A DNA stretch of 64,000 nt from DASTPP01 sp035762175 (lineage in GTDB: Bacteria; Myxococcota_A; Polyangia; Polyangiales; Polyangiaceae): the NCBI GenBank assembly GCA_035762175.1, contig DASTPP010000329.1, positions 1 through 64,000 on the forward strand, given 5' to 3'. The position numbers and the translations under genes are program-made. This document shows positions 45,829-53,917 of this stretch, one piece after another (position 1 is the first letter of the stretch; every line of letters starts with the position of its first letter). A model generated the notes under the pieces. It saw only the letters and a list, made by a program, of their open reading frames with translations, was not told where the DNA came from and made no database searches.

Positions 45829-46316
45829 CCCGGGACGAGGGCCGCGACGCCGACGCCATCATCGCGTACGAAGAGGCGGTGAGGGCCTCGCCCGAGCCGA
45901 AGAACTTCTACAACCTGGCGGCCGCCTGCCAGAAGGTCGGGCGCTACGCCGAGGCCCTCACATGGTTTCTGCGCTTCAAGGAGAAGGCCTCGCCCGACGA
46001 GCGCGAGAAGCCGGTAGACGCGAAGCCCTTCTGGTCGCAGTGGTGGTTCTGGACGGGGGCGGGCGTGCTCGTCGCTGGCGGCGCGGCGACGGCCTACGCG
46101 CTCTCGACCGAGAAGGCCCCGGGCGAGGGCAGCATCGGCCGCGTCGTCGGGCCGCTCGGCACGCGGCTCGACGGGCTCGGGTTGCGCTTCGAACGCGCGC
46201 ACCAGGTCGCCCCCGGGGCGGCCTGGCGTAGGCCCTACGGTGTGGCCGGCTCGAGGCCTTGCACGGGCGAGGGCGAGGGCACGATGGGCGTGAACGCGCC
46301 GGGGGGCGCGGCGTAG
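45789..46316 (+). pseudogene. PEGA/TPR gene remnant (third copy), PEGA domain deleted
   Basis: From about 45817 the plus strand matches the locus A and B PEGA/TPR proteins: GRDADAIIAYEEAVRASPEPKN, FYNLAAACQKVGRYAEALTWF, then RFKEKASPDER. It then jumps directly to DAKPFWSQWWFW and LVAGGAATAYALSTEK. About 107 residues, including the whole PEGA domain, are missing between these two blocks. There is no signal peptide. The C-terminal tail after STEK is unrelated and overlaps the neighbouring RCC1 gene. This is a non-functional remnant of a third copy of the module. Confidence 0.7.
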
Positions 46317-48130
46317 CCCGCCTGCCCGCAGGGCTCGTTCGCGCCCCAGCAGAGAAGCTGGGTCGATGACGAGAGCTGGGCGCAGCTATGGGCGGCGCCC
46401 AAGCTCACCTGCGCGACGTCGCGCAGGGGCGAGCCTTGCGCGTCGAGGACGGGCAGCGCAAGGTCGCCGAGCAGGTAGTACGTGGCCGTGCCGCCCGGAA
46501 CGACCGCCGAGCCCCGGCCGAGCTGGCCCGCGTCGCCGTTGCCCCAGCAGCGTAGGGTGTCGTCGGGCATGAGGGCGCAATAGTGGGCGCCCCCCGCGAA
46601 GATCTGCTTCGGGCCGCGCAGGGGCGTCGCCTCGTCGTGCCGGACGGCCCAGGGGCAGGAGCCTCCCGCTTCGATGGGTTCGCCCTTGAGCGATAGCTTC
46701 TTGCGCCCCCAGCAGACCACGCTACCCCCGTGGGCCTCGTCGCGCGAGACGCAGACGCCATAGCCGACGGCCATCGCGACCACCCCCTCGACGGGCTCGT
46801 CGAACTCGTCGAGGGCGGGCAAGGCGAAGGGTTGCGCGTCGGTCGTGCCGTACCCCTCGGGGCGCGCGAGCGCGCCGTGCTCGTTGCTGCCCCAGCAATA
46901 GACCTGGCCGCCGTGAAGCCTTGCGCAGGCGTGGTCTTCGCCGAGGCCGATCTGCGCGACGCCCAGCAAGGGCGGGCCGTCGGGGCCGCCGAGTACGACC
47001 GGTAGCGGCGTCGGGCTGCCGGGGCTCATGGGGCCGCCTTGCGACGGGTTTCCGAGCTGACCTTCGTCGTTGCGCCCCCAGCAGGCGACGTCGGCGCCGG
47101 CGGGGCCCTGGCCGGGCTCGAAGCGGGCGCAGGTGTGGTCGGCGCCGGCGGCGATCGCGAGCACGCGGCCGAGCGGAGCGCCGCGCTCGTCGAGCACCGG
47201 GCGCGGGACGGGGTCGCCGACGTCCGAGCCGAGCTGGTCGGGGCGGCCGAGCTGGCCGTAGCGGTTGCCGCCCCAGCACTCGACCGTGCCGCCGTCGAGC
47301 AGCGCGCAGCTATGCGCCCTGAGCGCGAGCTGGCGCGACGACATGGCGCGCGGTGAGCCGTTTTCGTCGGTCACGAACGAGGGGCTTCGGTCCGAGGCCA
47401 CGCCGCCAGCCCCGACGCTGTGGCCGAGCTGGCCCTTGGCGTTGAGCCCCCAGCACGCGATGCGCTCGTCGAGCTGGGCGCAGGTGTGAAACTCACCGGC
47501 GGCCGCAAAACGCACCCCCTCGAGGCGGGGGGGCTCTGCCCCGGCGCCCCCTGCCCCCGCCATGCCAGCCTGCCCCGCGGTACCCTCCGAGCCAGCCTGC
47601 CCCGCGGCACCCTCCGAGCCAGCCTGCCCCCCGGCACCCTCCGAGCCGGCTTGCCCGCCGGCGCCCTGAGAGCTGGCAGGCCCGCGGGCGCCCTGAGAGT
47701 CGCCAGGCCTGGCGGTGCCCCCTGCCCTTGCCATGACGGCGGTGCCCCCGGCGCCCGACGTGCCGGCTCGGCCCGAGAGGCCTTCCTTCGACGATAGCGG
47801 GTGTGGGCACCTCGCGGCCGGCGAGCCGGCTTGCCCCGCGTCGCCCGCCACGCCCGCCACGCCCGCCACGCCGGCTGGGTTTCGGGCGCCGCCTGCGCCG
47901 CGCTCGGGCTCTACGTCGACCCCGGACGGTAGTGGGGCGACAGGCTCGCAGGCGACGAAGCCGGCGGCGAGGGCCGAGCAGGCGAGGGCCCCGAGCGCGT
48001 ACGCCGTCGAAGCGCGGCGCGGGTCGGCCCCGCGACGACCGGGGCGCGAGGGTCGCCTTGGGCTCGTCTTCGTAGGGCCCTCGAGAGACCGATCGTCGCG
48101 GACTATCGGATTGGGAGCGTAGGGTGCCAT
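46235..48130 (-). CDS. Seven-blade RCC1 propeller lipoprotein
   Basis: This 631-residue protein has a long basic N terminus and then a hydrophobic leader (ALGALACSALAAGFVAC, lipobox FVAC near 51). A Gly/Ala/Ser-rich linker follows with repeats of GAGGQAGSE. Residues 230-630 carry seven RCC1 blades, each with a Cys pair in the pattern C-x(8-16)-CWG: for example FHTCAQLDERIACWG, AHSCALLDGGTVECWG, DHTCARFEPGQ...ACWG, DHACARLHGGQVYCWG and AHYCALMPDDTLRCWG. The Cys pair in each blade would allow disulfide stapling outside the cytoplasm. The ATG at 48130 is the first start that leaves the leader, with GAGG just upstream. The gene is divergent from the RCC1 gene at 48689. Confidence 0.85.
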   Translation of the reverse strand: MAPYAPNPIVRDDRSLEGPTKTSPRRPSRPGRRGADPRRASTAYALGALACSALAAGFVACEPVAPLPSGVDVEPERGAGGARNPAGVAGVAGVAGDAGQAGSPAARCPHPLSSKEGLSGRAGTSGAGGTAVMARAGGTARPGDSQGARGPASSQGAGGQAGSEGAGGQAGSEGAAGQAGSEGTAGQAGMAGAGGAGAEPPRLEGVRFAAAGEFHTCAQLDERIACWGLNAKGQLGHSVGAGGVASDRSPSFVTDENGSPRAMSSRQLALRAHSCALLDGGTVECWGGNRYGQLGRPDQLGSDVGDPVPRPVLDERGAPLGRVLAIAAGADHTCARFEPGQGPAGADVACWGRNDEGQLGNPSQGGPMSPGSPTPLPVVLGGPDGPPLLGVAQIGLGEDHACARLHGGQVYCWGSNEHGALARPEGYGTTDAQPFALPALDEFDEPVEGVVAMAVGYGVCVSRDEAHGGSVVCWGRKKLSLKGEPIEAGGSCPWAVRHDEATPLRGPKQIFAGGAHYCALMPDDTLRCWGNGDAGQLGRGSAVVPGGTATYYLLGDLALPVLDAQGSPLRDVAQVSLGAAHSCAQLSSSTQLLCWGANEPCGQAGYAAPPGAFTPIVPSPSPVQGLEPATP

Positions 48131-48295
48131 GGCCTCGTCTCGAGGGTTCGATTTGCCAAGGGGTCCGCCGGGCGGCGTTCGTTCGGCCGCCCGCGCGCGG
48201 TTCACTGCGTGACCGCCCCGGCCGCGACGGGCCTGGGCTTCTGGGTAAACCACAGCAAGCGCCGTACCGCGCCGTCGCTCGGCCGCCGCGCCTGC

Positions 48296-48475
48296 CTTGC
48301 GCTTCTATGGGTATGGTCGCCGAGCGAGGTCTGACGTCCGCACGGTATGGGTAGGCTGGCCGTGTGAGCCCTGGCGTCCGCACGGTATGGGCAAGCTGGC
48401 CGGCCGAGGCCTGGCGTCCGCACGGTATGGGTAAGCTGGCCGGCCGAGGCCTGGCGTCCGCACGGTGTTGCATGG
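48296..48475. repeat. 40-bp tandem repeat, about four copies
   Basis: Units with GTCCGCACGGTATGGGTARG followed by ctggccggccgaggcctggc start at 48336, 48376, 48416 and 48456, an exact 40-base period. They occupy the middle of the divergent region between the two RCC1 genes (48131-48688). A 21-base duplication (GGGCGGTCGAGAAAGGCCGCC) follows at about 48533-48575. No gene is seen; a minus-strand open frame across the array is an effect of the repeat. Confidence 0.75.
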
Positions 48476-48688
48476 AGTCTGCGGGGGCTGCTCGTGCCGA
48501 GTCGTGCGCGCGCGGCGCGAGCAGACTGACGCCGGGCGGTCGAGAAAGGCCGCCGGGCGGTCGAGAAAGGCCGCCGGGCTCGAGCGAGGCCGCGGGCGTG
48601 AACGGGCCGGGGGCTCGAGCCGGCCCCGAGCGGTGGGGGTGGCACCGTCGTTGCTTTTTGCAATGGACGGCGAGCGGAGGCCATCGAC

Positions 48689-51187
48689 TTGGCGCAGAAC
48701 AAGGGCGGGGTGGGGGTTGGCGGGGCGAGCGAGTCGCTCGCGCCAGGCGCGAGGCGGCGCAGCGAACGGCGTAGGTTGTCCGTCTCGCTCGGCGTCGCGT
48801 CGGGTTTGCACGTCGTTGTGCCGGCGGCCCTCGCGTTCTCCGCATCGGGGCGGGGGGGCGAGGCCAGGTCTGAGCTCGGACAAGTCGTCACCCTCGAGTT
48901 CATCGAGTTCGAGATCGACGAGGGGGCGCAAGCGCCAGCGTTCCGGTCGGCGGCGAGGTCGCCCCCGGTGCTCGAGCCGCCCCCCGATGAGGCGCTCGCC
49001 GGCGAGGCGGACAACGCCACCGCAGCTCGGGCGGCGCCGAGCCGGTGGCCGTCCGGCGGCATCGACCGCGAGGCTCGAGCGACCTCGGGGGCGGCGCCCT
49101 GGCCGGGGCTCGAGCGGCGCTTCGTGTCCGAGGCGGCGCCGCCCTTCGAGGGGTTCGAGGTCGAGCCCTTCGGGGCCCCCGACGGCTCGGACCCCGTGAG
49201 CGAGACCGACTGGCCCGCCGACGAGGCTTGCGCGGCCGAGGGCTGCGGCGCTCGCGACGACGATGGCGCTCCATTTTCGGATACCGATAGCGGCGTGAGG
49301 TCAGACGAATGGCGGCCCGAGGCGCCCGGCGGCGAGCGCGACGTGCCGGCCCCTGCCGACCTCGACAGAGCGTCGCCCCCGGCCGGCGCCGCCGAGAAGA
49401 GCAGCGGTCGGAGCGATGCCCTCGAGGCGTCGCGCGTCGACGGCGGCGACGAAGCGCAGAGCGCGGGCGGAGCCGGGGGGCGGGGCCGGGTCAAGGCGAG
49501 GAGGGTCGCCGAGCTCGATCGGCGAGACGACGCGGCTGGGGCGGGCGGCCGAGACGATCGCGACGAGCCGGGAGGTGCGCCGGGCGCGGCCGGGCGGGGC
49601 GGAGCTTCGAGCGCCGAGTGGGTGGCGCTGTTCGCGACGGGCGGCGGCCGAGGCGAGGCCGGTGCGGGGGGGCGCGGAGGCGCGAGCGATCGCGACGGGG
49701 GGACGGCGGGGGCCGCGGGGGCCGCGGGCGCCGCGGGCGAAGGGGGACAAGGGGGCGCCTCCGAGGACGCGGGCGCCGGCGGCAGCGCGGGCGCGGCGGG
49801 CGCGCCGGCCCTCGGCTGCGTGCCGCCGATGACCTGGGGCTCCGACGAAGCGACGATGGGCGGGGGCCTGGCCGGAGGCGAGCCGCCTCGGCTCGAGGGG
49901 GTGCGCCACCTGGCCGCCGGCAGGTTTCACACCTGCGCCCAGCTCGACGAGCGCGTCGCGTGCTGGGGGCACAACGCCCACGGCCAGCTAGGCAACGCGC
50001 TCAACGCGGGGGTCGAGACGGCCAATGGCTGCCCGTCGGCGGTGGCGAGCGACGAAGGGCTGCCCAAGGCGATGACGACGCGCCAGCTCGCCCTCGGCGC
50101 GCGCCATAGCTGCGCCTTGCTCGACGACGGCACGGTCGAGTGCTGGGGCGACAACCGCTACGGCCAGCTCGGCCATCCGCAGGGCGCGGGCGAGAAGGCT
50201 CCGACCCCGAGCCCCCGCCCGGTGCTCGACGAGGCAGGCGCCCCGCTCGGCCACGTGCTCGCGATCGCCGCCGGCGCCGACCACACCTGCGCCCGCTTCG
50301 AGCCCGGCCAGGGCCCCGCCAGCGCCGACGTCGCCTGCTGGGGGAGGAACCAGCGCGGCCAGCTCGACGGCGCCAACGCGATCGACGACGAAGGGACGGC
50401 GCACCCGAGCCCCCGGCCGGTGCGCGAAGACTCCGGCGCGCCGCTCAGGGGGGTGAGCGACCTCGCGGCGGGCGATATGCACACCTGCGCGCTGCGCGAG
50501 GGCGGGCGCGTGTGGTGCTGGGGCAGCAATCGATTCGGGGAGCTCGGCCACCCCGACCGGCCCGTCGGGCTCGGGGCCGTGCCCAGCGGGGTGAAGGCGG
50601 TGCCGGGCGTCGGCGGGGGCGAACCCTGGGGCGAGGCGACGCAGATCGTCGCGAGCGCGTTCGGCATCTGCGCCTTGCTCTCGCGGCGTCAGGTCATCTG
50701 TTGGGGCTCGCGGGCGCTGATCGCCGACATCGAGTTCATCGTCCCCGCGCCCGGCGACGAGGAGCCCCGCCTCGTCGCCGGTAGCGAGGGCTCCTGGCGC
50801 ATCTTCGCGGGCGGCGCTCACTTCTGCCTGCAGCGCGAAGGCGACGACGCGCCGGCCTGCTGGGGGTCGAACGCGATGGGGCAGCTCGGCGGCTCGAGCG
50901 CGGCGGCCGGCGCGCCCATCGGCACGTATTCGGAAACGGCCCAGGCGGTCCTCGGGGGCCCAGCGGGGGTGCTGCGCGGGGCGAGCGACCTGGCCCTCGG
51001 CCTGGTACATAGCTGCGCCCGGATCGGCGCGCGGGGCGAGCTCGCGTGCTGGGGCGTGAACACGTACGGCCAGCTCGGTTCGCCGCAGGTGGGGGGGGCG
51101 CCGACGTTCCTCACGACTGCCCCGACGCCGACGCGGGCCCCCCGGGCCGACGGGGGCCTGTTGAAAGCGGGGGGCGCGGGCGGATGA
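48689..51187 (+). CDS. TonB-like N terminus fused to seven-blade RCC1 propeller
   Basis: This 832-residue protein starts with a short basic stretch and one membrane segment (LSVSLGVASGLHVVVPAALAF) and continues VTLEFIEFEIDE, which resembles the start of TonB/GltJ-type energy transducers. An acidic, Pro-rich linker to about residue 375 follows, with AAG and GGASSA blocks. Residues 390-820 form seven RCC1 blades with the same Cys pair per blade (FHTCAQLDERVACWG, RHSCALLDDGTVECWG, DHTCARFEPGQ...ACWG, MHTCALREGGRVWCWG, FGICALLSRRQVICWG, AHFCLQREGDDAPACWG, VHSCARIGARGELACWG). The TTG start at 48689 is favoured by a GGAGG 9 bases upstream. The propeller is most like that of the divergent gene. Confidence 0.78.
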   Translation: MAQNKGGVGVGGASESLAPGARRRSERRRLSVSLGVASGLHVVVPAALAFSASGRGGEARSELGQVVTLEFIEFEIDEGAQAPAFRSAARSPPVLEPPPDEALAGEADNATAARAAPSRWPSGGIDREARATSGAAPWPGLERRFVSEAAPPFEGFEVEPFGAPDGSDPVSETDWPADEACAAEGCGARDDDGAPFSDTDSGVRSDEWRPEAPGGERDVPAPADLDRASPPAGAAEKSSGRSDALEASRVDGGDEAQSAGGAGGRGRVKARRVAELDRRDDAAGAGGRDDRDEPGGAPGAAGRGGASSAEWVALFATGGGRGEAGAGGRGGASDRDGGTAGAAGAAGAAGEGGQGGASEDAGAGGSAGAAGAPALGCVPPMTWGSDEATMGGGLAGGEPPRLEGVRHLAAGRFHTCAQLDERVACWGHNAHGQLGNALNAGVETANGCPSAVASDEGLPKAMTTRQLALGARHSCALLDDGTVECWGDNRYGQLGHPQGAGEKAPTPSPRPVLDEAGAPLGHVLAIAAGADHTCARFEPGQGPASADVACWGRNQRGQLDGANAIDDEGTAHPSPRPVREDSGAPLRGVSDLAAGDMHTCALREGGRVWCWGSNRFGELGHPDRPVGLGAVPSGVKAVPGVGGGEPWGEATQIVASAFGICALLSRRQVICWGSRALIADIEFIVPAPGDEEPRLVAGSEGSWRIFAGGAHFCLQREGDDAPACWGSNAMGQLGGSSAAAGAPIGTYSETAQAVLGGPAGVLRGASDLALGLVHSCARIGARGELACWGVNTYGQLGSPQVGGAPTFLTTAPTPTRAPRADGGLLKAGGAGG

Positions 51188-51198
51188 GGTCGCGGGGC

Positions 51199-51218
51199 GG
51201 CGGGCTGCGTCGCCCGCC
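51199..51218. terminator. Hairpin between convergent genes
   Basis: GGCGGGC (51199-51205) pairs with GCCCGCC (51212-51218) around a 6-base loop. It lies 12 bases after the stop of the RCC1 gene and before the stop of the facing HTH gene. Confidence 0.5.
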
Positions 51219-51242
51219 TGGGGGCCGGGGCGCGCTCTTGCC

Positions 51243-51539
51243 TCAGCACCTGCGCGACCGGCCGCGCGCGGCCGTCGCCTCGGCCCGGAAGGTGGTGCCC
51301 TGCGTCCGCAGGTGGCGCTGCAGCGTGCGCGTGCAACAGCCCAGGCGGTCGGAGGCTTCGGCCACCGTGAGCTCGCCGCCCGACGCGTCGAGCAGCCGGC
51401 GGAGCTCGGCGAGCCAGGCCGAGGGCAGGCGCCCCTGCGGCGGGCCCTCGTCGCCGGCGGCGGCGCAGAGCACGCCGAAGTCGGTGAAGGGTTCGCCGAA
51501 GCCCTCGGGGCCGCGCAAATCGTCGTCGTATGCTATCAT
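51243..51539 (-). CDS. Small AraC-type helix-turn-helix protein
   Basis: This 98-residue protein consists of an acidic N-terminal stretch and one AraC-type HTH half: WLAELRRLLDASGGELTVAEASDRLGCCTRTLQRHL, continuing TQGTTFRAEATAAR. In a full AraC protein this is the second DNA-binding helix-turn-helix, so the protein is short. The same block recurs in the gene ending at 53528 (WLDSLRRLLGSS, SVRTLQRYLRSLGTSFRREL). Together they bracket the FHA/sigma-54 regulator. The ATG at 51539 has GGAAAGG about 6 bases upstream. A DNA-binding role is likely; the target is unknown. Confidence 0.7.
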   Translation of the reverse strand: MIAYDDDLRGPEGFGEPFTDFGVLCAAAGDEGPPQGRLPSAWLAELRRLLDASGGELTVAEASDRLGCCTRTLQRHLRTQGTTFRAEATAARGRSRRC

Positions 51540-51949
51540 GATAGGCCTTTCCCGTTCGCGCCGCGAAGCCTCGGCATCGGCGGGCGCGACGTTGCCAGCG
51601 AGCGCCGAGGCGCGCGGGCCAGGCGCTGTGCCTCGGGCCCGCGGGCGCGAGATGCGACGCGCTCGACGAAGGCCCTTAAAGCAACGCTCATACCGCCCGG
51701 GCGCCCGCGGCGAGGTGAGGCCGCGGCCGCGCCGCCTGCTCCCGCGCTCTTCGCCTCGGTCGGGGCCAAGGGGCCCTGCCGATGCGGCGATCGGCGAGAG
51801 GCGCGTTCGAGGGGGGAAGCCCCATCAGACCCGCCGCCGCGGACGCCGTACGAGATCCCAAACTGACCCCGGACCGGGCCCGGGTGGAGCGTTTCGTCCA
51901 ACGGCGGGGCGGGCGGCGGCCGGGCGCGTCCGGCCGGCGCGGCGGGAGA

Positions 51950-52262
51950 AGCCGGCGGGGGCGGGCCAGGGGACACGCCTTGCTCGCTGGCGGGTGGGCC
52001 AGGGGACACGCCTTGCTCGCTGGCGGACGGGCCAGGGGACACGCCTTGCTCGCTGGCGGGCGGGCCAGGGGACACGCCTTGCTCGCTGGCGGGCGGTCTA
52101 GGACGCACGCCTTCTCACTGGCGCGCGGGCCACGGCGCACGCCTTGCTCGCTGGCAGGCGGGCCACGGCGCACACCTTGCTCGCCGTCGGGCCACTGGAC
52201 ACGCCTTGCTCGCCGGCGGGCCACGGGGCACGCCTTGCTCGCCGGCGGGCGACAAGGGGGGT
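51950..52262. repeat. 33-bp tandem repeat, about nine copies
   Basis: Units containing ACACGCCTTGCTCGCTGGCG followed by ggcgggccagggg start at 51973, 52006, 52039 and 52072, an exact 33-base period. More divergent copies continue to about 52255. The array ends just before the ATG of the sigma-54 regulator (52274). 51540-51949 holds no supported gene. Confidence 0.8.
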
Positions 52263-52273
52263 AGCCTTCCCAC

Positions 52274-53647
52274 ATGGTCAACGACGAAGACTTCGCGGAC
52301 GGCACGAACACGGAGATCATGCCCCCCTCGGGCCACCTCATGCCGGGCATCGAGCGGCGGCGCGCCGTGCTCAGCTTTCGCGATTACGGCGGCGACCACC
52401 GCGTCACGATCGAGGGCAACGTCGTGGTCGGCTCGTCGCCCGCGGTCAACGTGCGCATCAACGACCCCACGGCGTCGCGGCTGCACGCCGAGCTCGAGCC
52501 GCGGGCCGACGGGCTCTGGGTGCGCGACCTGGACAGCCGCAACGGCACGTACGTCGACGACGTGCTGGTGGGGCGGGCGCGCATCCCCGACGGGGGGCGG
52601 CTGCGCGTGGGCTCGACCACCATCACCGTGACGTACGAGCGGCGCCCCTCGGCGGCCTCGCTCTGGCCGCACGACAACTTCCACGGCATGGTGGGCCGGA
52701 GCGCCGTGATGCGCGAGCTCTTCGCCCGGCTCGACCGGGTCGCGGGGTCGGACGCGACGGTGCTGATTCAGGGCGAGACGGGCACGGGCAAAGAGCTCGC
52801 GGCCGAGGCCGTGCACCGCGCCTCGCCGCGCGCGAAGGGCCCCTTCGTCGTCGTCGACTGCGGGGCGCTGCCCGAGTCGCTCATCGAGAGCGAGCTCTTC
52901 GGCCACACCCGGGGCGCCTTCTCGGGCGCGACCGCGACGCGCGCGGGCGCCTTCGAGGTGGCCCAGGGCGGCACGATCTTCCTCGACGAGATCGGCGAGC
53001 TGCCGCTCGCGATGCAGCCGAAGCTTTTGCGCGTGCTCGAGAAGAGGGAGGTCCGCCGCCTCGGCGAGTTGCACCACCGCCCGGTCGACGTGCGCTTCGT
53101 CTCGGCGACGCACCGCAACCTGCGCGATCTGGTCGCGCGCAACGCCTTCCGCGAAGACCTGTACTTCCGGCTGGCGGTGCTGCTCGTCACGATGCCGCCG
53201 CTGCGCGACCGTCGCGAGGACGTGCCGGTCCTGCTGGACGCGATGTTGCCGCGCGAGCACCGCCTGCTCGTCACCGCCGAGGTGCGGCGCGAGCTCGACG
53301 CGAGGCCCTGGCTGGGCAACGTGCGCGAGCTTCGCATCTTCGCCCAGCGGCTGCAGGCGCTGGGCCCCGACGAGGCAATGCGGGGCGAGGGGGGCGGCCC
53401 CTCGCCCGCGCGCCCGGCCGCGCCCGGCGCGCTGCCGCCGGTGCCGCTCGACGAGCCCTTCAAGGAGGTGCGCGATCGCTGGCTCAACCACCTCGAGCGC
53501 GAGTACATCGCGGGGCTACTCGCCCGGCTACGCCACAACGTCTCGGCCGTCGCCGACGCGGCCGGGCTCGATCGCAGCTACGTGCACCGGCTCATCCGAA
53601 AGCACGGCCTCGACGAGGGCCCGTCGCGCGGCTCGAAGGGGCCCTAG
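52274..53647 (+). CDS. Sigma-54 activator with FHA domain
   Basis: This 457-residue regulator begins with an FHA domain (about 30-120): the NVRINDPTASRLHAEL and VRDLDSRNGTYVDD motifs bind phosphothreonine. The AAA+ sigma-54 interaction domain (140-370) shows the Walker A GETGTGKE, the GAFSGA loop (usually GAFTGA; Thr to Ser here), Walker B LDEIGELPLAMQ, and ATHRNLRDLV-NAFREDLYFRL. A Fis-type HTH ends the protein (LRHNVSAVADAAGLDRSYVHRLIRKHGL). It probably activates sigma-54 promoters when a Ser/Thr kinase has phosphorylated a partner or the protein itself, which is the usual myxobacterial logic. The local kinases are candidates. Confidence 0.93.
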   Translation: MVNDEDFADGTNTEIMPPSGHLMPGIERRRAVLSFRDYGGDHRVTIEGNVVVGSSPAVNVRINDPTASRLHAELEPRADGLWVRDLDSRNGTYVDDVLVGRARIPDGGRLRVGSTTITVTYERRPSAASLWPHDNFHGMVGRSAVMRELFARLDRVAGSDATVLIQGETGTGKELAAEAVHRASPRAKGPFVVVDCGALPESLIESELFGHTRGAFSGATATRAGAFEVAQGGTIFLDEIGELPLAMQPKLLRVLEKREVRRLGELHHRPVDVRFVSATHRNLRDLVARNAFREDLYFRLAVLLVTMPPLRDRREDVPVLLDAMLPREHRLLVTAEVRRELDARPWLGNVRELRIFAQRLQALGPDEAMRGEGGGPSPARPAAPGALPPVPLDEPFKEVRDRWLNHLEREYIAGLLARLRHNVSAVADAAGLDRSYVHRLIRKHGLDEGPSRGSKGP

Positions 53648-53917
53648 GCCCCGGCGGGTCGCGGTCAGCTCCCGGCGGAAGCTCGTGCCGAGGCTGCGCA
53701 AATAGCGCTGCAAGGTGCGCACGGACATGCCCATCGAGCTCGCCGCCCACTGGACCGAGGGGGGCGCCGGCGACGAGCCGAGCAGGCGTCGCAACGAGTC
53801 GAGCCAGGGGTCGTGCTCGGCGGCGCACGCCCCCCGGAGCCTCCCGAGGTGCGCCGGCGCCGGCTCACCCCCGTCGTCGTTTGCGCCTCGCCCCCGCCCG
53901 TCATTGTAACGACCCAT
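53528..53917 (-). CDS. Small AraC-type helix-turn-helix protein (paralogue)
   Basis: This 129-residue protein contains one AraC-type HTH half: WLDSLRRLLGSSPAPPSVQW, then MGMSVRTLQRYLRSLGTSFRRELTATR. It is related to the protein at 51243-51539. The last about 40 residues are antisense to the end of the sigma-54 regulator (the genes overlap tail-to-tail by 120 bases), which is unusual. They may be a read-through tail. The ATG at 53917 has GAGAGGG about 5 bases upstream, which supports translation. Possible targets are the adjacent operons. Confidence 0.62.
   Translation of the reverse strand: MGRYNDGRGRGANDDGGEPAPAHLGRLRGACAAEHDPWLDSLRRLLGSSPAPPSVQWAASSMGMSVRTLQRYLRSLGTSFRRELTATRRGLGPLRAARRALVEAVLSDEPVHVAAIEPGRVGDGRDVVA

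Noticed and set aside
48202..49494. Minus-strand frame with repeated HTVRTPG and PIPCGRQ strings
   Set aside because: The repeats come from the 40-bp array, and the rest is antisense to the RCC1 gene at 48689, which has real domains.
51950..52262. Possible CRISPR array
   Set aside because: It is a simple 33-bp tandem repeat without spacers.
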